Shown: positions 1 through 13,271 of the stretch, piece by piece | Layout of the letters: each line of letters begins with the position of its first letter | Numbering within the stretch: position 1 is the first letter of the stretch | Source: Saccopteryx bilineata | Lineage: Eukaryota > Chordata > Mammalia > Chiroptera > Emballonuridae | Direction of reading: 5' to 3' | Length of the DNA: 64,000 nucleotides | NCBI RefSeq assembly: GCF_036850765.1 | Contig: NC_089490.1 | Span: forward strand, 126,384,522-126,448,521 | Notes under the pieces: generated by a model | Database searches by the model: none | Seen by the model: the letters and a program-made list of their open reading frames with translations, nothing else | What the model was told of the DNA's origin: nothing | Position numbers and translations under genes: made by a program

Positions 1-224
1 ACTCCCTAAACTGTTGTTGCTTCTAGAAACAGGTCATAAATTCCTTTTACAGCTCAGTAAATTTCACATATGCCATAGTTTCCAAACTACTTAGAACAAC
101 TAGAGTTTAAAATTATTTTTATATGCATGGTTCCATTTGCTCCACTGGAAGCAGAGAAAGTATTATATTCTCTCTGTCTCTTCCTCCTCCTTCCCTTTCA
201 GGGCAAACAATCTGAACAAAGTCC

Positions 225-320
225 AGGGAGTTTACATAACATATCTAAGACAGACAGCTAGAAAGTGGCAAGTTCAGGATTACCACCAAGACTTTTGAAT
301 TCTGAGCCCATGCATTTCCA
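225..320 (-). repeat. MIR SINE fragment
   Basis: The stretch reads like the antisense middle of MIR ('cagctagaaagtggcaag' followed by a degenerate 'ggatt...cc'). It is old and diverged; ends are approximate. Confidence 0.55.
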
Positions 321-1769
321 GATTCTTTGTTAGAGGTTATTCAGTTAAAAGGGTCTTGATTAGTGTGGTATGGGTTTGCATTACACTGGTGAAGTTTTCA
401 ACAGCGTGTACCACAGGGTAAGTTTGATCAATTCTAATGAATAGAAACGATACAAGGAACAGGATGAGGATACAAAATGGCAGATTTGGGAATTGTTTCT
501 CTAGTCGGAAACTTCTTGGTTCTTTTACTCTCCATTCTTCTACTTCAAACCACCATGAAATTACTAGAGCAACTCTCTAAGCAGTAATTACATTCATCAA
601 ATAAACATAACTGCGGAAGTATCAAGTTCATACTGTTCTGAAGTCATTTTTACAGACCTGTATTTGAAGCCGGTATCGTGGGTGTACAGTTTTCCTTTTT
701 ACATGTTCCCATCAGTGAAGGTAATGTCACAGTAGAAATGTCATTACTTCCTGAAAACAAAGTAGAATATGGTATAGAGACAAATACGCAAATGATAAAT
801 GAACACACAATTACAGAGGCAGGTAAATAAAGGCACTACTATTCCAACTAGCTGTGTTTCTAGTCTTTTAGTAAGTTAGCTTGAACCGCTGAAGAGTTCT
901 GCCTATTGAAGTAATTTTATAGAGAATAGGTTCATGGGCCAATCCACTGAAAGCCTTTTATACCTTTTTAAAGTGACTGAGATAAAGTATTAACAATATC
1001 ATTGTTACCACGTGTAACAATGTTTCTGTGGCCAAAGGCATTTAGGGTTTGGACTTGGAATGCCAGGAACAGTGGGTGCTCCTCAAGCTGTAAGCCATGG
1101 GTGGGTCCCTATGGCTGAGACAGACAGTACAGTGGTGGTGGTCTCCTATGGGAAAGGGCAGAAGACTCCTCAGGGAAGCAAGAATCTTCTGCAGGATCCC
1201 TGTTCAGGTTCTTCCTTTTTTTCTTTAGTCCCCAAGGATCCATCTGCCTGCTGGCTCACCTGCTATTTACTTGGTTCAGAATGGAACAGAAAAGAGTATC
1301 CTTTCTATCTATGTGGGGGAAAAAAGTTTTATGAAAAATATCTTTTGTTGTTAGTAACAAATACAAAGAGAAGAGGTTCCTTCCTCTCAAACCTATTTTT
1401 TTTCACATCAAGCCAATAAGGGAAGTCCACAAGACAGAGGGAGGGAGTGAGTTTCTTTTCATATACAGAGAGCTAAAGAACTATTTAAGTGCATTTCTAA
1501 ACCACACCTTTAAGTAAATGTGGTTCACGGATTACATGCGGGAGGAAGAGGTTAATGGGACCTGGAGTCAGGACAGGTGAGAGGAAGTGGCCCTGCCTGG
1601 AGGAGTACTCTGAAGTGGGGAGGCCACACATCTGACCTCCTTCTCTTCTTGTTCCTGGACTTAGGCAAGCACGGGGGGAAAGTGCAGCTACATCACTCGG
1701 GTAGAGTGAGTTTCAGGGTCAGAGAAGGAGGGAGGTGAGGATGCTGAGTGTGCTCTGGGAGCCATTCTG

Positions 1770-2010
1770 TTACGTACTAAATATTTACTGACCCTATGCT
1801 AAGCTCTGAGGGCCTCGTAGACCTGACAATCAATTAGGGAACAGAGAGGTACAGTATAATTTTTACTACAGATAAAGTAATGTCAGACATTAGGAGAGGG
1901 AGAAATAAATTCTGGAAGGAAAGAAAAGAAGGTGAAAGCTTTTTGAAGAATCCACCTAAAGGAGACATGGAATTGATACATAGGCAGATGAGGTAGGGGA
2001 AAGGAACAAT
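1770..2010 (-). repeat. Probable L2 LINE remnant, antisense
   Basis: 'tactaaatatttactgaccc' followed by 'tgctaagctctgagggcc' follows the antisense L2 3' pattern (attgagcacctactatg...gtgctaagc...). Sequence beyond about 1900 is too diverged to place firmly. Confidence 0.45.
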
Positions 2011-3726
2011 TCCTGGTGCAATTTACACGACAAAAGGCAGAGAGACCAGCAAAGCAACAGACAGGGCAGCAGAGTGACCTGAGCTTCCAGCTAACGACTT
2101 GGAACAAGCACCTCGCAGCTAGCACCAATGTCAGAAAGGTGTCTGACCTAATGAGAGACAGATGGGAGCAGTGGTCAAAATGACGGACTTGGGCAGGGAG
2201 AAGGGAGGCTGAAGGTGGGGACACGACATCAGAGGTTCCCGCAGTATTCTGGGTCAGAGGAAATGAGGGCGACAAACAGGAGGGCGGCCCTGGGAGTGGG
2301 GAACAGGGACATGTGTGAGACATTGCCACTTTCACTTAGCAGAACCTTCCCTCCAACTCCTTGGGCTTTTCTGGGACATAGATTCCCCCTGCATGTTGTC
2401 AAGTGGAGGCTCCTCCTTCCTCTATCAAGCTGCCGATTCCACTGGTCCTAGAGGTGGGATCCGCACTCTCCTAAATTCCCAATGCTATTTGCAAATAATT
2501 CTCCACCCTCCACTCTCATTTGTATCTGTGATGCTCTGGTAATTCAGCCCCAGAACTCTCCAACTCCCATCTCCTGGCTTCTGGATTATAACTTCGCATT
2601 CACTGAAGAACCATATACTTACGCATTCTAAATTTCACTTGCTACTTAGGTATACCACCCTCAAATATTCCACTCAACCTGTGGAGTAAAGAGTGTTCAA
2701 TACTTAAAAGAATACATTTTATGCCCCACATCAACAGACATAATATAAGGCATTGAAGTAAACAAAAAATTAAAAGAAGGATGTTTTCCTAGGGCACGAC
2801 ATCACATTCACAAGCTATGAAATAAAAAATCTCAATCTACGAAGAATCAAGAGTTCAGCATTGCTAGCTGTCCTTGTATGCTAGGTTCATAATGTTGACC
2901 GCTTTCTCTTATTTAACAGCTTTTTATACAAATATGCATAATTACTTTAGTAACAAGATTGGACATTTTAGGTCCAGTGTTGCCTATTTTGTAAGCAAAA
3001 AGAAAATATATTTTTATATTTCTAAGGAAGATTTTTATATTCATAATATAGTAACACTAACTTTATAAATAACACAATTAGAAATGTTTACTACTAGATT
3101 CATAAAGCAGTAACTATTGGAAACATTTGAATTCAGGAATTACAATGCTTTGGTTTCAGACTCACTCCTCACTGAACAATTCAATGTGAGCATGCCTCAC
3201 AAGTAATTAAAACTTAAAATGTTTTGAGAACAGGTAGTTTATGATTCACAGATAGTTTAGTAAAAAGGAGTTTTGGGGGTATTTATGTATATGAGCTTTT
3301 CCTCCAATTATTTACACCTGTCGAACTCTGAAAAAAGTAACATTAAGGAACAAGAAACACAGTAATAAAATATTTCACATTCCCGTGAATAAAGGCTAAT
3401 ACTTAGGTATGATATTCAGTCTCAATTTTAATACTTTTCAATCTATGTATATGATCTTTCTATTTTTATGCTTTGATCACTTAGACTTAAAAGATCTAAA
3501 TGTCATTTAATTATCCCATAGTCTAAAGAAAGATACTACCAAATAATATTATAATTAAGAAATATTTGTTAAAGGCAGAAAGAATGTGGTCTATAAGGCA
3601 CTACTAATCAGATCATGCCTTTAAATTTAATGGATCGAGGAGAGAGTGAGCCTTTTTGTGGTTTCCATCCCCTATGACCCAGAGGCAGCCGAATTACCCA
3701 CAGAAACTAACAGAACTATGATTTCT

Positions 3727-4060
3727 TCTGTTTTTTAAGTGAGAGGAGGAAGATAGTGAGACAGACTCCCACATGCACCCCAACTGGATCCACTGTCTGG
3801 GCCCCTGTCTTGGGCTGATACTCGAATCAACTGAGCTATTTTTAGTGCCTGAGGCTGACGCTGGGGGTCAACCAAACTATCCTCTGCACCAGGAACAATG
3901 CTCAGACCAAATGAGCCACTGGCTATGGGAGGGGAAGAGGGAAGGAAAGGGGCAGAGAAGCAGATGGTCACTTCTCTTGTGTGCCCTGACCAGGAATCTA
4001 ACCTAGGATACCTGCACACCAGACTGACACTCTATCCACTGAGCGAACCAGTCAGGACAT
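3727..4060 (-). mobile_element. Bat tRNA-derived SINE, long type, older copy
   Basis: The antisense copy ends with the tRNA-like head ('ccctgaccaggaatctaacc' near 3985, and 'ctgagcgaaccagtcagga'). The body has 'gagaagcagatggtcacttc'. It is flanked by a 15-bp duplication, agaactatgatttct, at 3712-3726 and 4061-4075. The body differs from the younger long copies at 16771, 31255, 42936 and 46736, so it is probably an older subfamily. Confidence 0.8.
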
Positions 4061-4782
4061 AGAACTATGATTTCTATTCAGCAAAGTAGAAGAACAAAGA
4101 AATTTAACCAAAATGACAAAAGGTAGAAAAGCAGTAAAAATGACACCTTTAGAAAGCATAGTAAGTATAGTTCAAAATAAGATGGAAAGAATAAGTACTC
4201 AAACTACAAGAATTACCGTGAGTATAAATGGATGATGTTTAACCAGTCAGTCAACAAAAGTAAATTACAATTCTGATGGTCATAGACTGAGCTCCTTAAT
4301 GACAATATTTTGAGTATTTTTCTATCCCACATTTCTTACTATATGATGGTTTCAGTGAGAACATTTATCATTTCCAATTAAGTATAATATGATGTACTAT
4401 GAGCAACCATGCATAGAATAATGGTTGTAAACAATGTTATATGTTCTTGGGGGAGAGGGGAAGAGGAGGGAAAGCATCCCAAAGCTATTATCCTGCACTG
4501 AAATTGTTGACTGTCTTCTGGAATATAGTCATCATTCAAACTTTCTTACTGAGACAGAGCTTAGATGATGTTGCTTGTACAAGGGTATTACTATACACAC
4601 ATTGACAGCTAATATACAGCCTGAAAGTATTTCAATCGTGAGCTCTTAGTAAACCAGAACATGTTTTCAAAGGAATGAAAGAAAACATTTCTTCCATTAG
4701 GGTTCATCTGTAATCCTCATAACAAGCTACCTACAAATCATATCTGCCATCAGAGACAGCTCATTCAGTGGTAGAGCAGTAC

Positions 4783-4978
4783 CTGTAATGGGAGTTCTGT
4801 TTTTCAGCCTATCCACTTCCATCGTGAAGTCATCCTTCAGAAAAAGGAACCCAATAATGGAAAACAGGTAGACAAGGATGAGTGCGAGGACGGCAGTTAG
4901 AATAATAGAGCGGCCATTCCGTGTGACACTTTTTATGACATTGAGCAGGGTCTCTTCTCTGTACACCAAATCAAAAAG
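4783..4978 (-). CDS. ITPR2: ITPR2 coding exon with the S4-S5 linker and S5 (most 3' exon in window)
   Basis: This 196-nt exon encodes 65 codons plus one base. The translation starts [20 protein letters not shown], the S4-S5 linker that gates the pore. S5 follows, from about SIILTAVLA to IIGFLFL, and then the start of the luminal S5-S6 loop, [38 protein letters not shown] distinguishes type 2 from types 1 and 3. The acceptor is gtttttgtag and the donor is ACAG|gtactg, leaving phase 1. An NRT sequon lies in the luminal loop, although the Pro after Thr makes glycosylation uncertain. The GGGVGD selectivity filter, S6 and C-terminus are encoded beyond the left end. Confidence 0.96.
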
Positions 4979-6844
4979 CTACAAAAACAAAACAAAACAA
5001 AATACCGTAAAACGCAAAGGAGCAAAAGATGAATAAATATAAAGGTCATCACAAATATAAATGCAAGCCATTTTAGTTCAATTGTGAAAAAATAACAACC
5101 TAAATGACACCTTAAATAGGAACCAAAGTATGTATTACTGTCCAGTTGAAATGTATTAATAAACTGTTTTTCAATAAAGAGAATTCTAACACAACATGCA
5201 TCAGTGGGTTTTGCAACCAACACAATTTCAATTGTGTAAGATATGGAAATAGTATGGCTTCAAATTTAAATTTAGAAAAATTATGTTATACTTAACTAAC
5301 TTCACAACTTATACCTATGTTTTAGTCTTACTGATAATCTGTAGTTGTTTCTGGAATATGTAAAATGGCTAACATGAGAATGCTGAATTAGGTTCACCTA
5401 AGTGATGAACAAATGGACAGGCTCATTATATGTACTGTTTAATCAAGTGATTAGACGTGAAATTATGAGAATAATTTTATTAGCCTGTTGCAACAGAAAA
5501 GGTATGAAACTTCAAAATATTTGAGAAATGTAGACATCTTTCCTTAATAAAGGGGTATAATGAAGGCAAAATGTATTATTTTAGTATACTTTTGGAATTA
5601 AAAATATTTAAAAAACCACATAATTTTGCTAATTCACTTCCTCTAACGGGTTATTGTCCATTATGTGTTTAGTAGTAGAAAACTACACATTAATCACGAA
5701 CCCAGGTATGTAGTCAACACTAAAAACAACTTTATTTATTGCTATAGAAAATGTTGAAATTATACATTAGCAAATACATGTTTTATTATCAAAAGCTGGT
5801 TAAAAGTAATAATTTAACATTCACTTAAGAAAGTCATTAAAACCTATTTGCAAATGACAAGAATTGTTTAAAATTGAAATAATTGAGGTTTGTCTTCTGT
5901 CATCTGTGAGTAGTGATTAGAATTTCTAAACTGATTGAAATGATCAGTTAACCTCTCAGAAACACCAGGGCTGTGTACTCTGTTTTTCTGAGTGCTGAGC
6001 GTTATACAGTTACTTTCCAATCTAATTGTAATCTTGCAAATAATTGCCCTAAAGTTATTAACTTGTTTGCTCACCTTAGGAAACTGTTACTTTTAATGAT
6101 GGCAAAACAAACACACAAAAATATGTTTAACTATTTTGCTATCTATCTGCTGAAAGGAGCAGCACTCTCTAGAAATGAAGTCAGCATTCTCCAGTACAGA
6201 CAAATTAATGCAAATTTAGCTTCTAAGTTACACCAATGCTCTGACTTATTTAACTTATTTAGGCATTTAGTTGACATAGAACATTTTTCTTAACTTTAAT
6301 TCAATGGTGGCTTAAAGAAAAGGTCTAAACATGAGCTTTAAGTCAGTTCTGAAAGTTTATGGCTTTACAGCGCCCATGGGGTGCTCACAAAAATTGCAAT
6401 GTTCCTGGCCCCATTCTATCCTCATGGAATCAGAATCTTGAGAATACAGGTGTTGACATTGGTCAGGCTGATTATTCTTTCTGTTTATTTCTAAAATGAA
6501 TATCTAGAGTGTGGTTTTTATTATTTTGAATAAGGAATTGACATTTGTGGACAAAACTAGGGATGCAGAGTCATATAATTTTAAATATGTTTAAATTCTA
6601 TTTTGTCATTATGTCCATTACAATTTCCTTCTAGTACTCTAAACATCAAAATGGACTATCTCCTTTTCATAATCAACCCTATGCAAATGAATCAGCATCA
6701 CTACTGTATAATTTAAAAGATAAAAAACAAGAGGAAAATAAAATTAAAAAATAAGGTTAAGTAACAAAGTAACATTACTATTAATAACTCATAATTGTTC
6801 AAACATACTTTTATTTGTTAAATACCTTTACCTTGAAAATGTAA

Positions 6845-6965
6845 AGATTTACATACATCATTTCACATTATCTTTTTAATAGATCTTGATAATACTATTC
6901 TCCCATACTATCCCTATCCATCTTATAGACGAGAAGGTTAAAGTGCATATCACAGTCACGTTAAA
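6845..6965 (-). repeat. MIR-like fragment, antisense
   Basis: 'catcatttcacattatcttt' followed by 'tagacgagaaggttaaagtg' resembles the antisense MIR core ('...atgaggaaactgaggcacag'). It is diverged and its limits are approximate. Confidence 0.45.
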
Positions 6966-7565
6966 TGCTGGGTATAAGAGGACTTTACACAGAGTGGGAC
7001 AAAACTAGGTTTAGAGTGGTGAGTGTGTGAAGCACAGAGTTTATTCTTATGTTATTATTTATTAATTATCCTATTATTTCCCATACAAACAACTGTAAAC
7101 CTACTTTTGCCAACTCTGTATGCCACAGGCAGATTTTTCAAAACAGAATTTTTCAGGTGAATCAGAGCACAGAGGAAATTCATCTGAATCCATGAAACAG
7201 AAAAAAGATTTCCTTTTGATTGGTGAATAATAAATTTCTTGGAAGATAATTTTTAATTTAAACATATGGAACAAATCCATTCTTCACTGTGGTTCATTCA
7301 AGTGTTTGAGAGTAAGTGGAACACTAGCCTTTCTTCCGTCCTCATACATGGTGTACTAGATACATAACAGGGAAGCAGGAGGCAAGCACACTGGGTCAAC
7401 ATAATGATTTTAGATCTTCAACTTGTTTCCAGCAGTTATTTTATAGAAAGTAGTGCTTTCTAGTGCACGCCAACTCTGAGCTGAAGAAATAAATAAATCA
7501 GTCCTATGCATGATGCTAGCCAGCAGTCCTTAAAGTTTCAAAAACAGTATATAGGTTTTTTGTCT

Positions 7566-7935
7566 TTAAATATGTTTATTTAGAAAATTAAATTTAACAT
7601 GGTGACATTGATCAGTAAGAGTACACAGTTTTCAGGCAAACATTTCTATAGCATTTGATTATGTTATATACTCATCACCCAAAGTCAAATCATTTTCTGT
7701 CACCTTATATTTGTCCCTCTTTACACCTTTTCCCCCACCCCCTCCTACTGTCCCCTCCCTTATGTCCCCTTTCCCCTGGTAACCACTTCACTTTTACCTA
7801 AAACATCATATCGTTATACTGACTTCTTTCCTGGTTTATGGTCATAAAACTTATACTGCATGTAGGAAGAAAAACAGATAGCCAGCAAAAAAATAAAACG
7901 CAAAAAAAAAAAAAAAAACCCCAAGAAAACAACCC
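7566..7935 (-). mobile_element. L1 3'UTR fragment, antisense
   Basis: The segment starts with T-rich sequence and 'aacatggtgacattg'. It runs through 'ttctatagcatttgattatg', 'actcatcacccaaagtcaaa' and a pyrimidine-rich stretch ('cccccaccccctcctactgt', 'cccctttcccctggtaacca'). This is the usual antisense of a laurasiatherian L1 3'UTR. It is truncated and non-coding. Confidence 0.7.
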
Positions 7936-8517
7936 ACCACACCAAAAATCTGTACAAGAACTCTGAAAATCCATTTAATGAATTAAATATATGAAGATAA
8001 ACTTAACAACAATAACATTAAATCTGAAACGATAAGACTTTACTTAAAACAACCCCTTGCCTTTTTGCTGGGTTGGTAGTTGCGCGCCTCATTTTACTTA
8101 TATGCTATTCTAAAGGTACACGAAATATTTGGCACTGTAAATAAAAGAAAATAATTCCAAGACCAAGAAATACATCCCCATTTTTTTCCTCCAACAATGT
8201 AGAAGAATCTTGAAATGCAAAAGGAAAGATGATTTGGCTGAAAGCACCAGCAGCCTCCTCTATGAAACCTGGGTCAGGAGGGAGGGTCGCTGGTTCCTTT
8301 TCAGAGAGAAAATAAAGAATTGCACCACCTATGTAGTTTTTCAGAGAAAAAGACTAAAAATAATAACAATTCATGCTTTGCCTAGGAAATTCTAAAAATA
8401 ATATAATTTGTCCTAAAAGTCGGGCTTTGCTTTAAAAAAAAAATCAAAGGAAGAAGCATAAGAAGCAGCATTGTGCATTTTTTTCAGTGGCGATTGTGCG
8501 CATGGCAATGGACTCAC

Positions 8518-8682
8518 CAGGAAGCTGTAGAAGAATTCATGGACAAAGAGGCCCAGCATGCAAACCAGGACGTAGGCTACATGGTAGAGAAAGGCCATGT
8601 CCAGGATGACAGCTCGGTACCCTCGGGTGAACGTGCCACGATTTCCGACAAAACTCACCAGAAATACTATTTTATTACAAAG
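8518..8682 (-). CDS. ITPR2: ITPR2 coding exon with S3-S4
   Basis: Exactly 55 codons, phase 0 at both ends. The translation begins [20 protein letters not shown] and ends in [13 protein letters not shown]. It completes S3 ([11 protein letters not shown]), includes the [11 protein letters not shown] loop that is nearly invariant among IP3 receptors, and carries S4 ([20 protein letters not shown]). [18 protein letters not shown] is the type 2 form. The acceptor has a long pyrimidine tract ending ccctttag, and the donor is CTG|gtgagt. The next exon resumes with LFDLVYREE, which rebuilds the S4-S5 linker without a gap. Confidence 0.96.
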
Positions 8683-11212
8683 CTAAAGGGAGGAAAAGAT
8701 TAGATTTTAATGTCTTATTTATCTCCAAACTCAAATAATAGGTCATTGACAAAATCTATTATTCATAAGTCTGTGGTTTTCTTTCATGAGTTTTCATTTT
8801 ATAATATTTCAGCATTGCTTACACATCTGCATGTAAACATATTACATACAGGCAGAACTTATATCTCATAGTTCCAGGAAAAGGAGTAATGGCCTCAGTT
8901 ATGCAACTGACATGGATCTGAATGAAAATCTTGGGGCTCCCACTGCCGCTGCTATGACCTGAGTCATACCATGAGAGGCCTTGACTGTTTCCTCTGAAAA
9001 AGTAGAATAAAGAAGTTCCAACTCATAGAACTATTCAGTCGACTACACAATTTATAAATCTATAAATACTACTCAAGTTTCCCATACTGAACGTATCCTA
9101 GGTAACATTTTTATTATACTAGAAATGTAACAGAAAAATGTCTTCAAAAAATTATCCAGAGATCTCTCCTTGATTATTTGTTTTTACCCTGGACTTTCTC
9201 TATTGAGTATTATTTTAAAGAAATAAGCCATTAACGTTACTTTTGCATTTAACTTACTTTAAATACATAAAAATTATAAAAAATACCTATATACGTAGGT
9301 TAAAATAAACTTAATGCATGCAGAGATTTTCTAAGTTATTTGTATGGTAAATTCAATAAATATTTTGGAGAGTATATTAAGATTGGTATCATACAGAGTA
9401 CTTACATTAAAACCATGTTTAACACTGCCTTTTGTGGCATAACTTCAGAGTACAAAAATGTATACTGAGAGTCTTTTGGCAATAACAGTGATCTGTGCAT
9501 GATTTCCAAAGAACGGAATTATCATAAACTTAGAGCCTTCTATTTGGTTCGAGAATCACTGCATTATTTATAAACTAAAGAGCCAGTTTTGCCTCTGTGT
9601 TATCAAGTAAAGAATTAAATTAAAGATTTTAATATTTGTTCATTATTCCAAAGTGTTCTGAGTTCTTGAATTTATCTAATGGCACCATATTTGTCTTTGT
9701 ATGTCCAAACCTAACTTTGGGTAAAAAGGTTGCTCTTTACAACATTGTTGATTTCTTCAATATATATGAAAGAAATTGCCTATAGAATAATTTTAAATAA
9801 CATAGAAGGAGCAAAATACTTTGAGGAAAAAGTGAAATATGTGAACTGGAAAATTCCTTTCCTTCAACTTTCTGAAGTCCCAGTCAATCTGGATGAAATG
9901 AGAAATGGGCTATACCTGCATGTTGTGAAGTCAATCTAATCAAATCGACAGCATAGCAACTCAACAGTTCAAACCTTACCTAAATTCTCCCTACTAATTA
10001 ACTATCCTCGCAATAATCGTTATCATCAATCCTTTCATTATCTTGTTAACAATTTGAAAATGCCAAACAGAAAGTCTTATTTCACAATGTAGGGTGTCAT
10101 TATCACATCTTTACAGGTCATTACGAATATAGCTACAGTGGGATAGATAACGTTATATTTACTAGACAAGAGCAAGTTTAATATTATAAAAAGTCATTAT
10201 TTTAAAAATCAGACACTATATACAAGGAGCTGATATAAATGTAGTATTGCACAGTAAACATAAAAATGGTGAAAAGTAGAATGTTTAGATAGAGTAACAG
10301 TATTCAGTATTTTATTCTTTCAATTATTTTCTGCGACTATTATTTATATTTAAAGTACCTTGATTAACCCACAATAGTTCATCAATATAAAATAGAAATA
10401 AGAAGTTCTATAAACATAGAGTAAAAAACTGGAATTGTGACTTTTCAGAAGGATGAACGATATGCCTAAGACAAATTATTTATATTTTGTTGTCCAATCT
10501 CTACTTTTCTAAACTGAATCATAAAAAAATTATGTAGGAAACACTATTTACTTATTAACACTTTACACTGAGGAATAACAATACATTGAATTGGAAATCT
10601 CAAAAGAGCAATACATTTCAGTTCTCAGTTCTCAAATACTGCAAAAGCAAGAACACATTTCTGCCTAAAAGGGCCTTTGCTATTTTTGCATAAAAAGTAA
10701 ATATGTCTCATATGGTTTCAGATTTTTTTTTTAAATCTTGACCTAGGGCCAGATGCTGATGGATATGCCCCTGTTCTCTTGACTAGGCCTTGAAGTGAAG
10801 TGGGGTTGACACCAGCACGGGCATTTACCCGTTTCTGCCGAGATCAGAAACACGGGAATTATTGTGCTTTTGTTTTGAAGTGTTCATACCAAGGAGAAAC
10901 CAATGCAAGATTAAATGATTGGGTAGGGAAGAAGTTGAATTCTGGTTTTCCCCACACTGTGGCCTTAAATTTTACATATTTTTTCATATAGCATTTTCTA
11001 TGAAAGCTGGGAATACTTATGCAGAGAATGAAGAAGTAACAAAACCATTTTCTCTTTTCATGTCATGCTCTAACGCTGTCTGATCAGTCAGAACCCTTGT
11101 GTAGGCAATCACTGTTTTTATGACAAAGGCAACAATGGGTGGAGGATGTGGGAACTGGGCAAGGTAAGCAGGAAGTTTTTGCAGGACCCTAACTCTGCTG
11201 TATAGTGAGAAG

Positions 11213-11390
11213 AGCCTGGACTGGAAGTGAGGACGCCTGTCTCCAGTCTTGGCTCTGTCACCAATTACTTTGCTGAATCCTCCTGGTCTCTGTAGGGTGC
11301 TGTGTATTTATTTCCAATGTGAGATGCCTGGAAGGAAATAATCCCTTAGATGCCTCACAGCTCTGGAATTCTACGTGATATCCTTTCATT
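11213..11390 (+). repeat. MIR SINE
   Basis: 'ggactggaagtgaggacgcc' and 'cttggctctgtcaccaatta' correspond to the MIR tRNA-related half, and later 'cctggtctctgtagggtgct' to the core. It is old and diverged. Confidence 0.6.
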
Positions 11391-12060
11391 TCTACTATTT
11401 TATGTGATCGCAGAAATTTACAGCTGCCTTTATATTACCCTTTGTGTCTTATTTGTTTCTATGTCCCTGATCAGAAATTCTATCCCCATCTTACATCATT
11501 CCTATGGGAAAATATGACCTATATTCTAGGAATAAATTATTGCAAAAAAAGATCGTCTACTATTTATTGAGAAGTAAAACTAAATTTATTGTCTCAAACT
11601 ACATTTTAACTATAGTACTATAGTACCATATTTCCATCAAACTTCTTATGAAAAATGAGATGATTTCATTAAAATAATCTCCATTTCAGTGACATTGCAT
11701 CTTAGGCAAGGTAATTTCTACGGTCAAGGTCTAAGGCAAAATTTGCACGTATTCAAAATCACCCTGGAAATCTTTTGTTTCCAGCAAAACAGTACAGCCA
11801 ACAAGGGTGGTGTGAACTGTACAGTCTCTCACTAAATCTGATACATGCCAGCTTTCCCCAGCACTGGAGCAGTTTTCTGTTCCTGCAACTAATATCAGAA
11901 GTAGTTAGGAACATTCAGTGATCATATTACATGAGAAATAATGTGTGTATGTGCACATCAGATGGGGGGCATGAAAGTTTGGATTCAGAATATATAATTA
12001 AATTGTGTGTGTTAAATGAACATATGATGGTTCTCAACCTCATAGATTAGTGGTATCATG

Positions 12061-12073
12061 CCCCCCCCCCCCC
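12061..12073. repeat. Homopolymer run of 13 C
   Basis: This is an uninterrupted C13 tract after 'tggtatcatg'. Its length is likely to vary between individuals and to be error-prone in sequencing. Confidence 0.95.
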
Positions 12074-13092
12074 AGGAAATTACCTTCAGTTAAATAATTA
12101 AGGGCATGACACTATTAAATCTGAACACTGGGGCTTAATATTAATAGACAGGTATCTGCTAAATTTCATTTGCTTTACCTCTCTGCAAAATGGGAGACCA
12201 AGACCAAGAATAAGAAAACATTTCCACAGTACAAATAATTGTGAGAAAAGAAACTGACTTATAAATGCCATTACATAAATTACCTATTTCCAGATATTTC
12301 TGTAAATGAAAAAGCACTGTACGTAACAAGTATTTAGAAGACAGTAAAAGATCTTTCACAAATATTTACTGAATTATTATTCATTACTAAAAATATCTAA
12401 AAATAGAAACAAAACAAATTAATGGAATGTTAAACAAATTCTGTAACATCCATATGACTGGAAATATTATCTTATTAAAGTGAGATTGACAAATAATTTG
12501 TGTGACATAAAAAAATTAAGTGAGCCCAAATTTTAAAAATGTGTGTTTACATTTGCCAAAATAATATATTAATTCCCATTACCAATAACTAAAAATGCAA
12601 TGTAGAGGTTGCAAAGAAAACTATACTGGGTTATAAGATATACTTCATAACAGAGTAAAATTGGAATCTTTTGAAACATCTCAAATACTGTCGCAAAGCA
12701 GAGAAACTAGTGGCAATTTAAAAAAACTCCAACTTTTAGAAACAAGTAGAGAAATACAATAACAAATAGAAACCAATAATAACTCTTTCCTCCCACTTGA
12801 CTCTTTTTCCAAAAAAGGGACTTTCTGCATTTGTTCAACACTGTGAAAGACATCAAGTCCAGAAACAACTCTCTGTGAACCAAAATACAAACATTTTTAT
12901 AATCACCACAGCAATATTTTACAATTAAATTGTACTTCACGTATTAGGGGCTTAGTAAATAGATACTATACTAGACTTTATTTTTATGGTATCATTATTG
13001 CTGTTATTGTTCTTTTCATCTTCACAGTAATCTTCTCAACTGATCTCAACAACCTGGTGAGGACTGGATAGGCTTTCTGTTTTTAATTTTTT

Positions 13093-13271
13093 TATATATA
13101 TTTTTTTATTTATTCATTTTAGAGAGGAAAGAGAGAGAGAGAGAGAAGGGGGGAGGAGCAGGAAGCATCAACTCCCATATGTGCCTTGACCAGGCAAGCC
13201 CAGGGCTTTGAACCGGTGACCTCAGCATTTCCAGGTCGACGCTTTATTCACTGCGCCACCACAGGTCAGGC
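13093..13271 (-). mobile_element. Bat tRNA-derived SINE, short type
   Basis: It is antisense. The 3' AT-rich tail is at the left ('tttattcattttagagagg'), then GA-rich sequence, then 'cttgaccaggcaagcccagg', and the head ends 'gcgccaccacaggtcagg'. The flanks duplicate ctgtttttaatttttt at 13077-13092 and 13272-13287. It lies against an antisense L1 3'UTR scrap (13288-13320, 'tgaatttattggggtgacat'). Confidence 0.85.

Larger units (their letters stand above)
1..4782 (-). other. ITPR2: ITPR2 intron, 3' part (continues beyond window)
   Basis: This is non-coding sequence downstream of the last exon in the window. No exon encoding the S5-S6 loop or pore filter was found on the minus strand. It holds an antisense MIR fragment (about 225-320), a probable antisense L2 remnant (about 1770-2010), an old long SINE (3727-4060) and AT-rich sequence. 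An ORF of 119 codons at 1060-1419 on the plus strand has no recognisable motif and is judged spurious. Confidence 0.8.
4979..8517 (-). other. ITPR2: ITPR2 intron between the S3-S4 and S5 exons
   Basis: This is a GT-AG intron (gtgagt donor, gtttttgtag acceptor). Most of it is AT-rich unique-looking sequence. It contains an antisense MIR fragment near 6845-6965 and an antisense L1 3'UTR piece at 7566-7935. The ORFs here are short, lack motifs and are judged spurious. Confidence 0.85.

Noticed and set aside
1060..1419. 119-codon ORF
   Set aside because: No recognisable motif, no splice context, and not an ITPR2 exon.
1883..2335. 150-codon ORF on the minus strand
   Set aside because: It runs across an L2-like remnant; composition is Ser/Pro-rich chance translation.
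12061..12073. C13 run as a regulatory site or i-motif
   Set aside because: It is a single homopolymer; an i-motif or quadruplex needs several runs.
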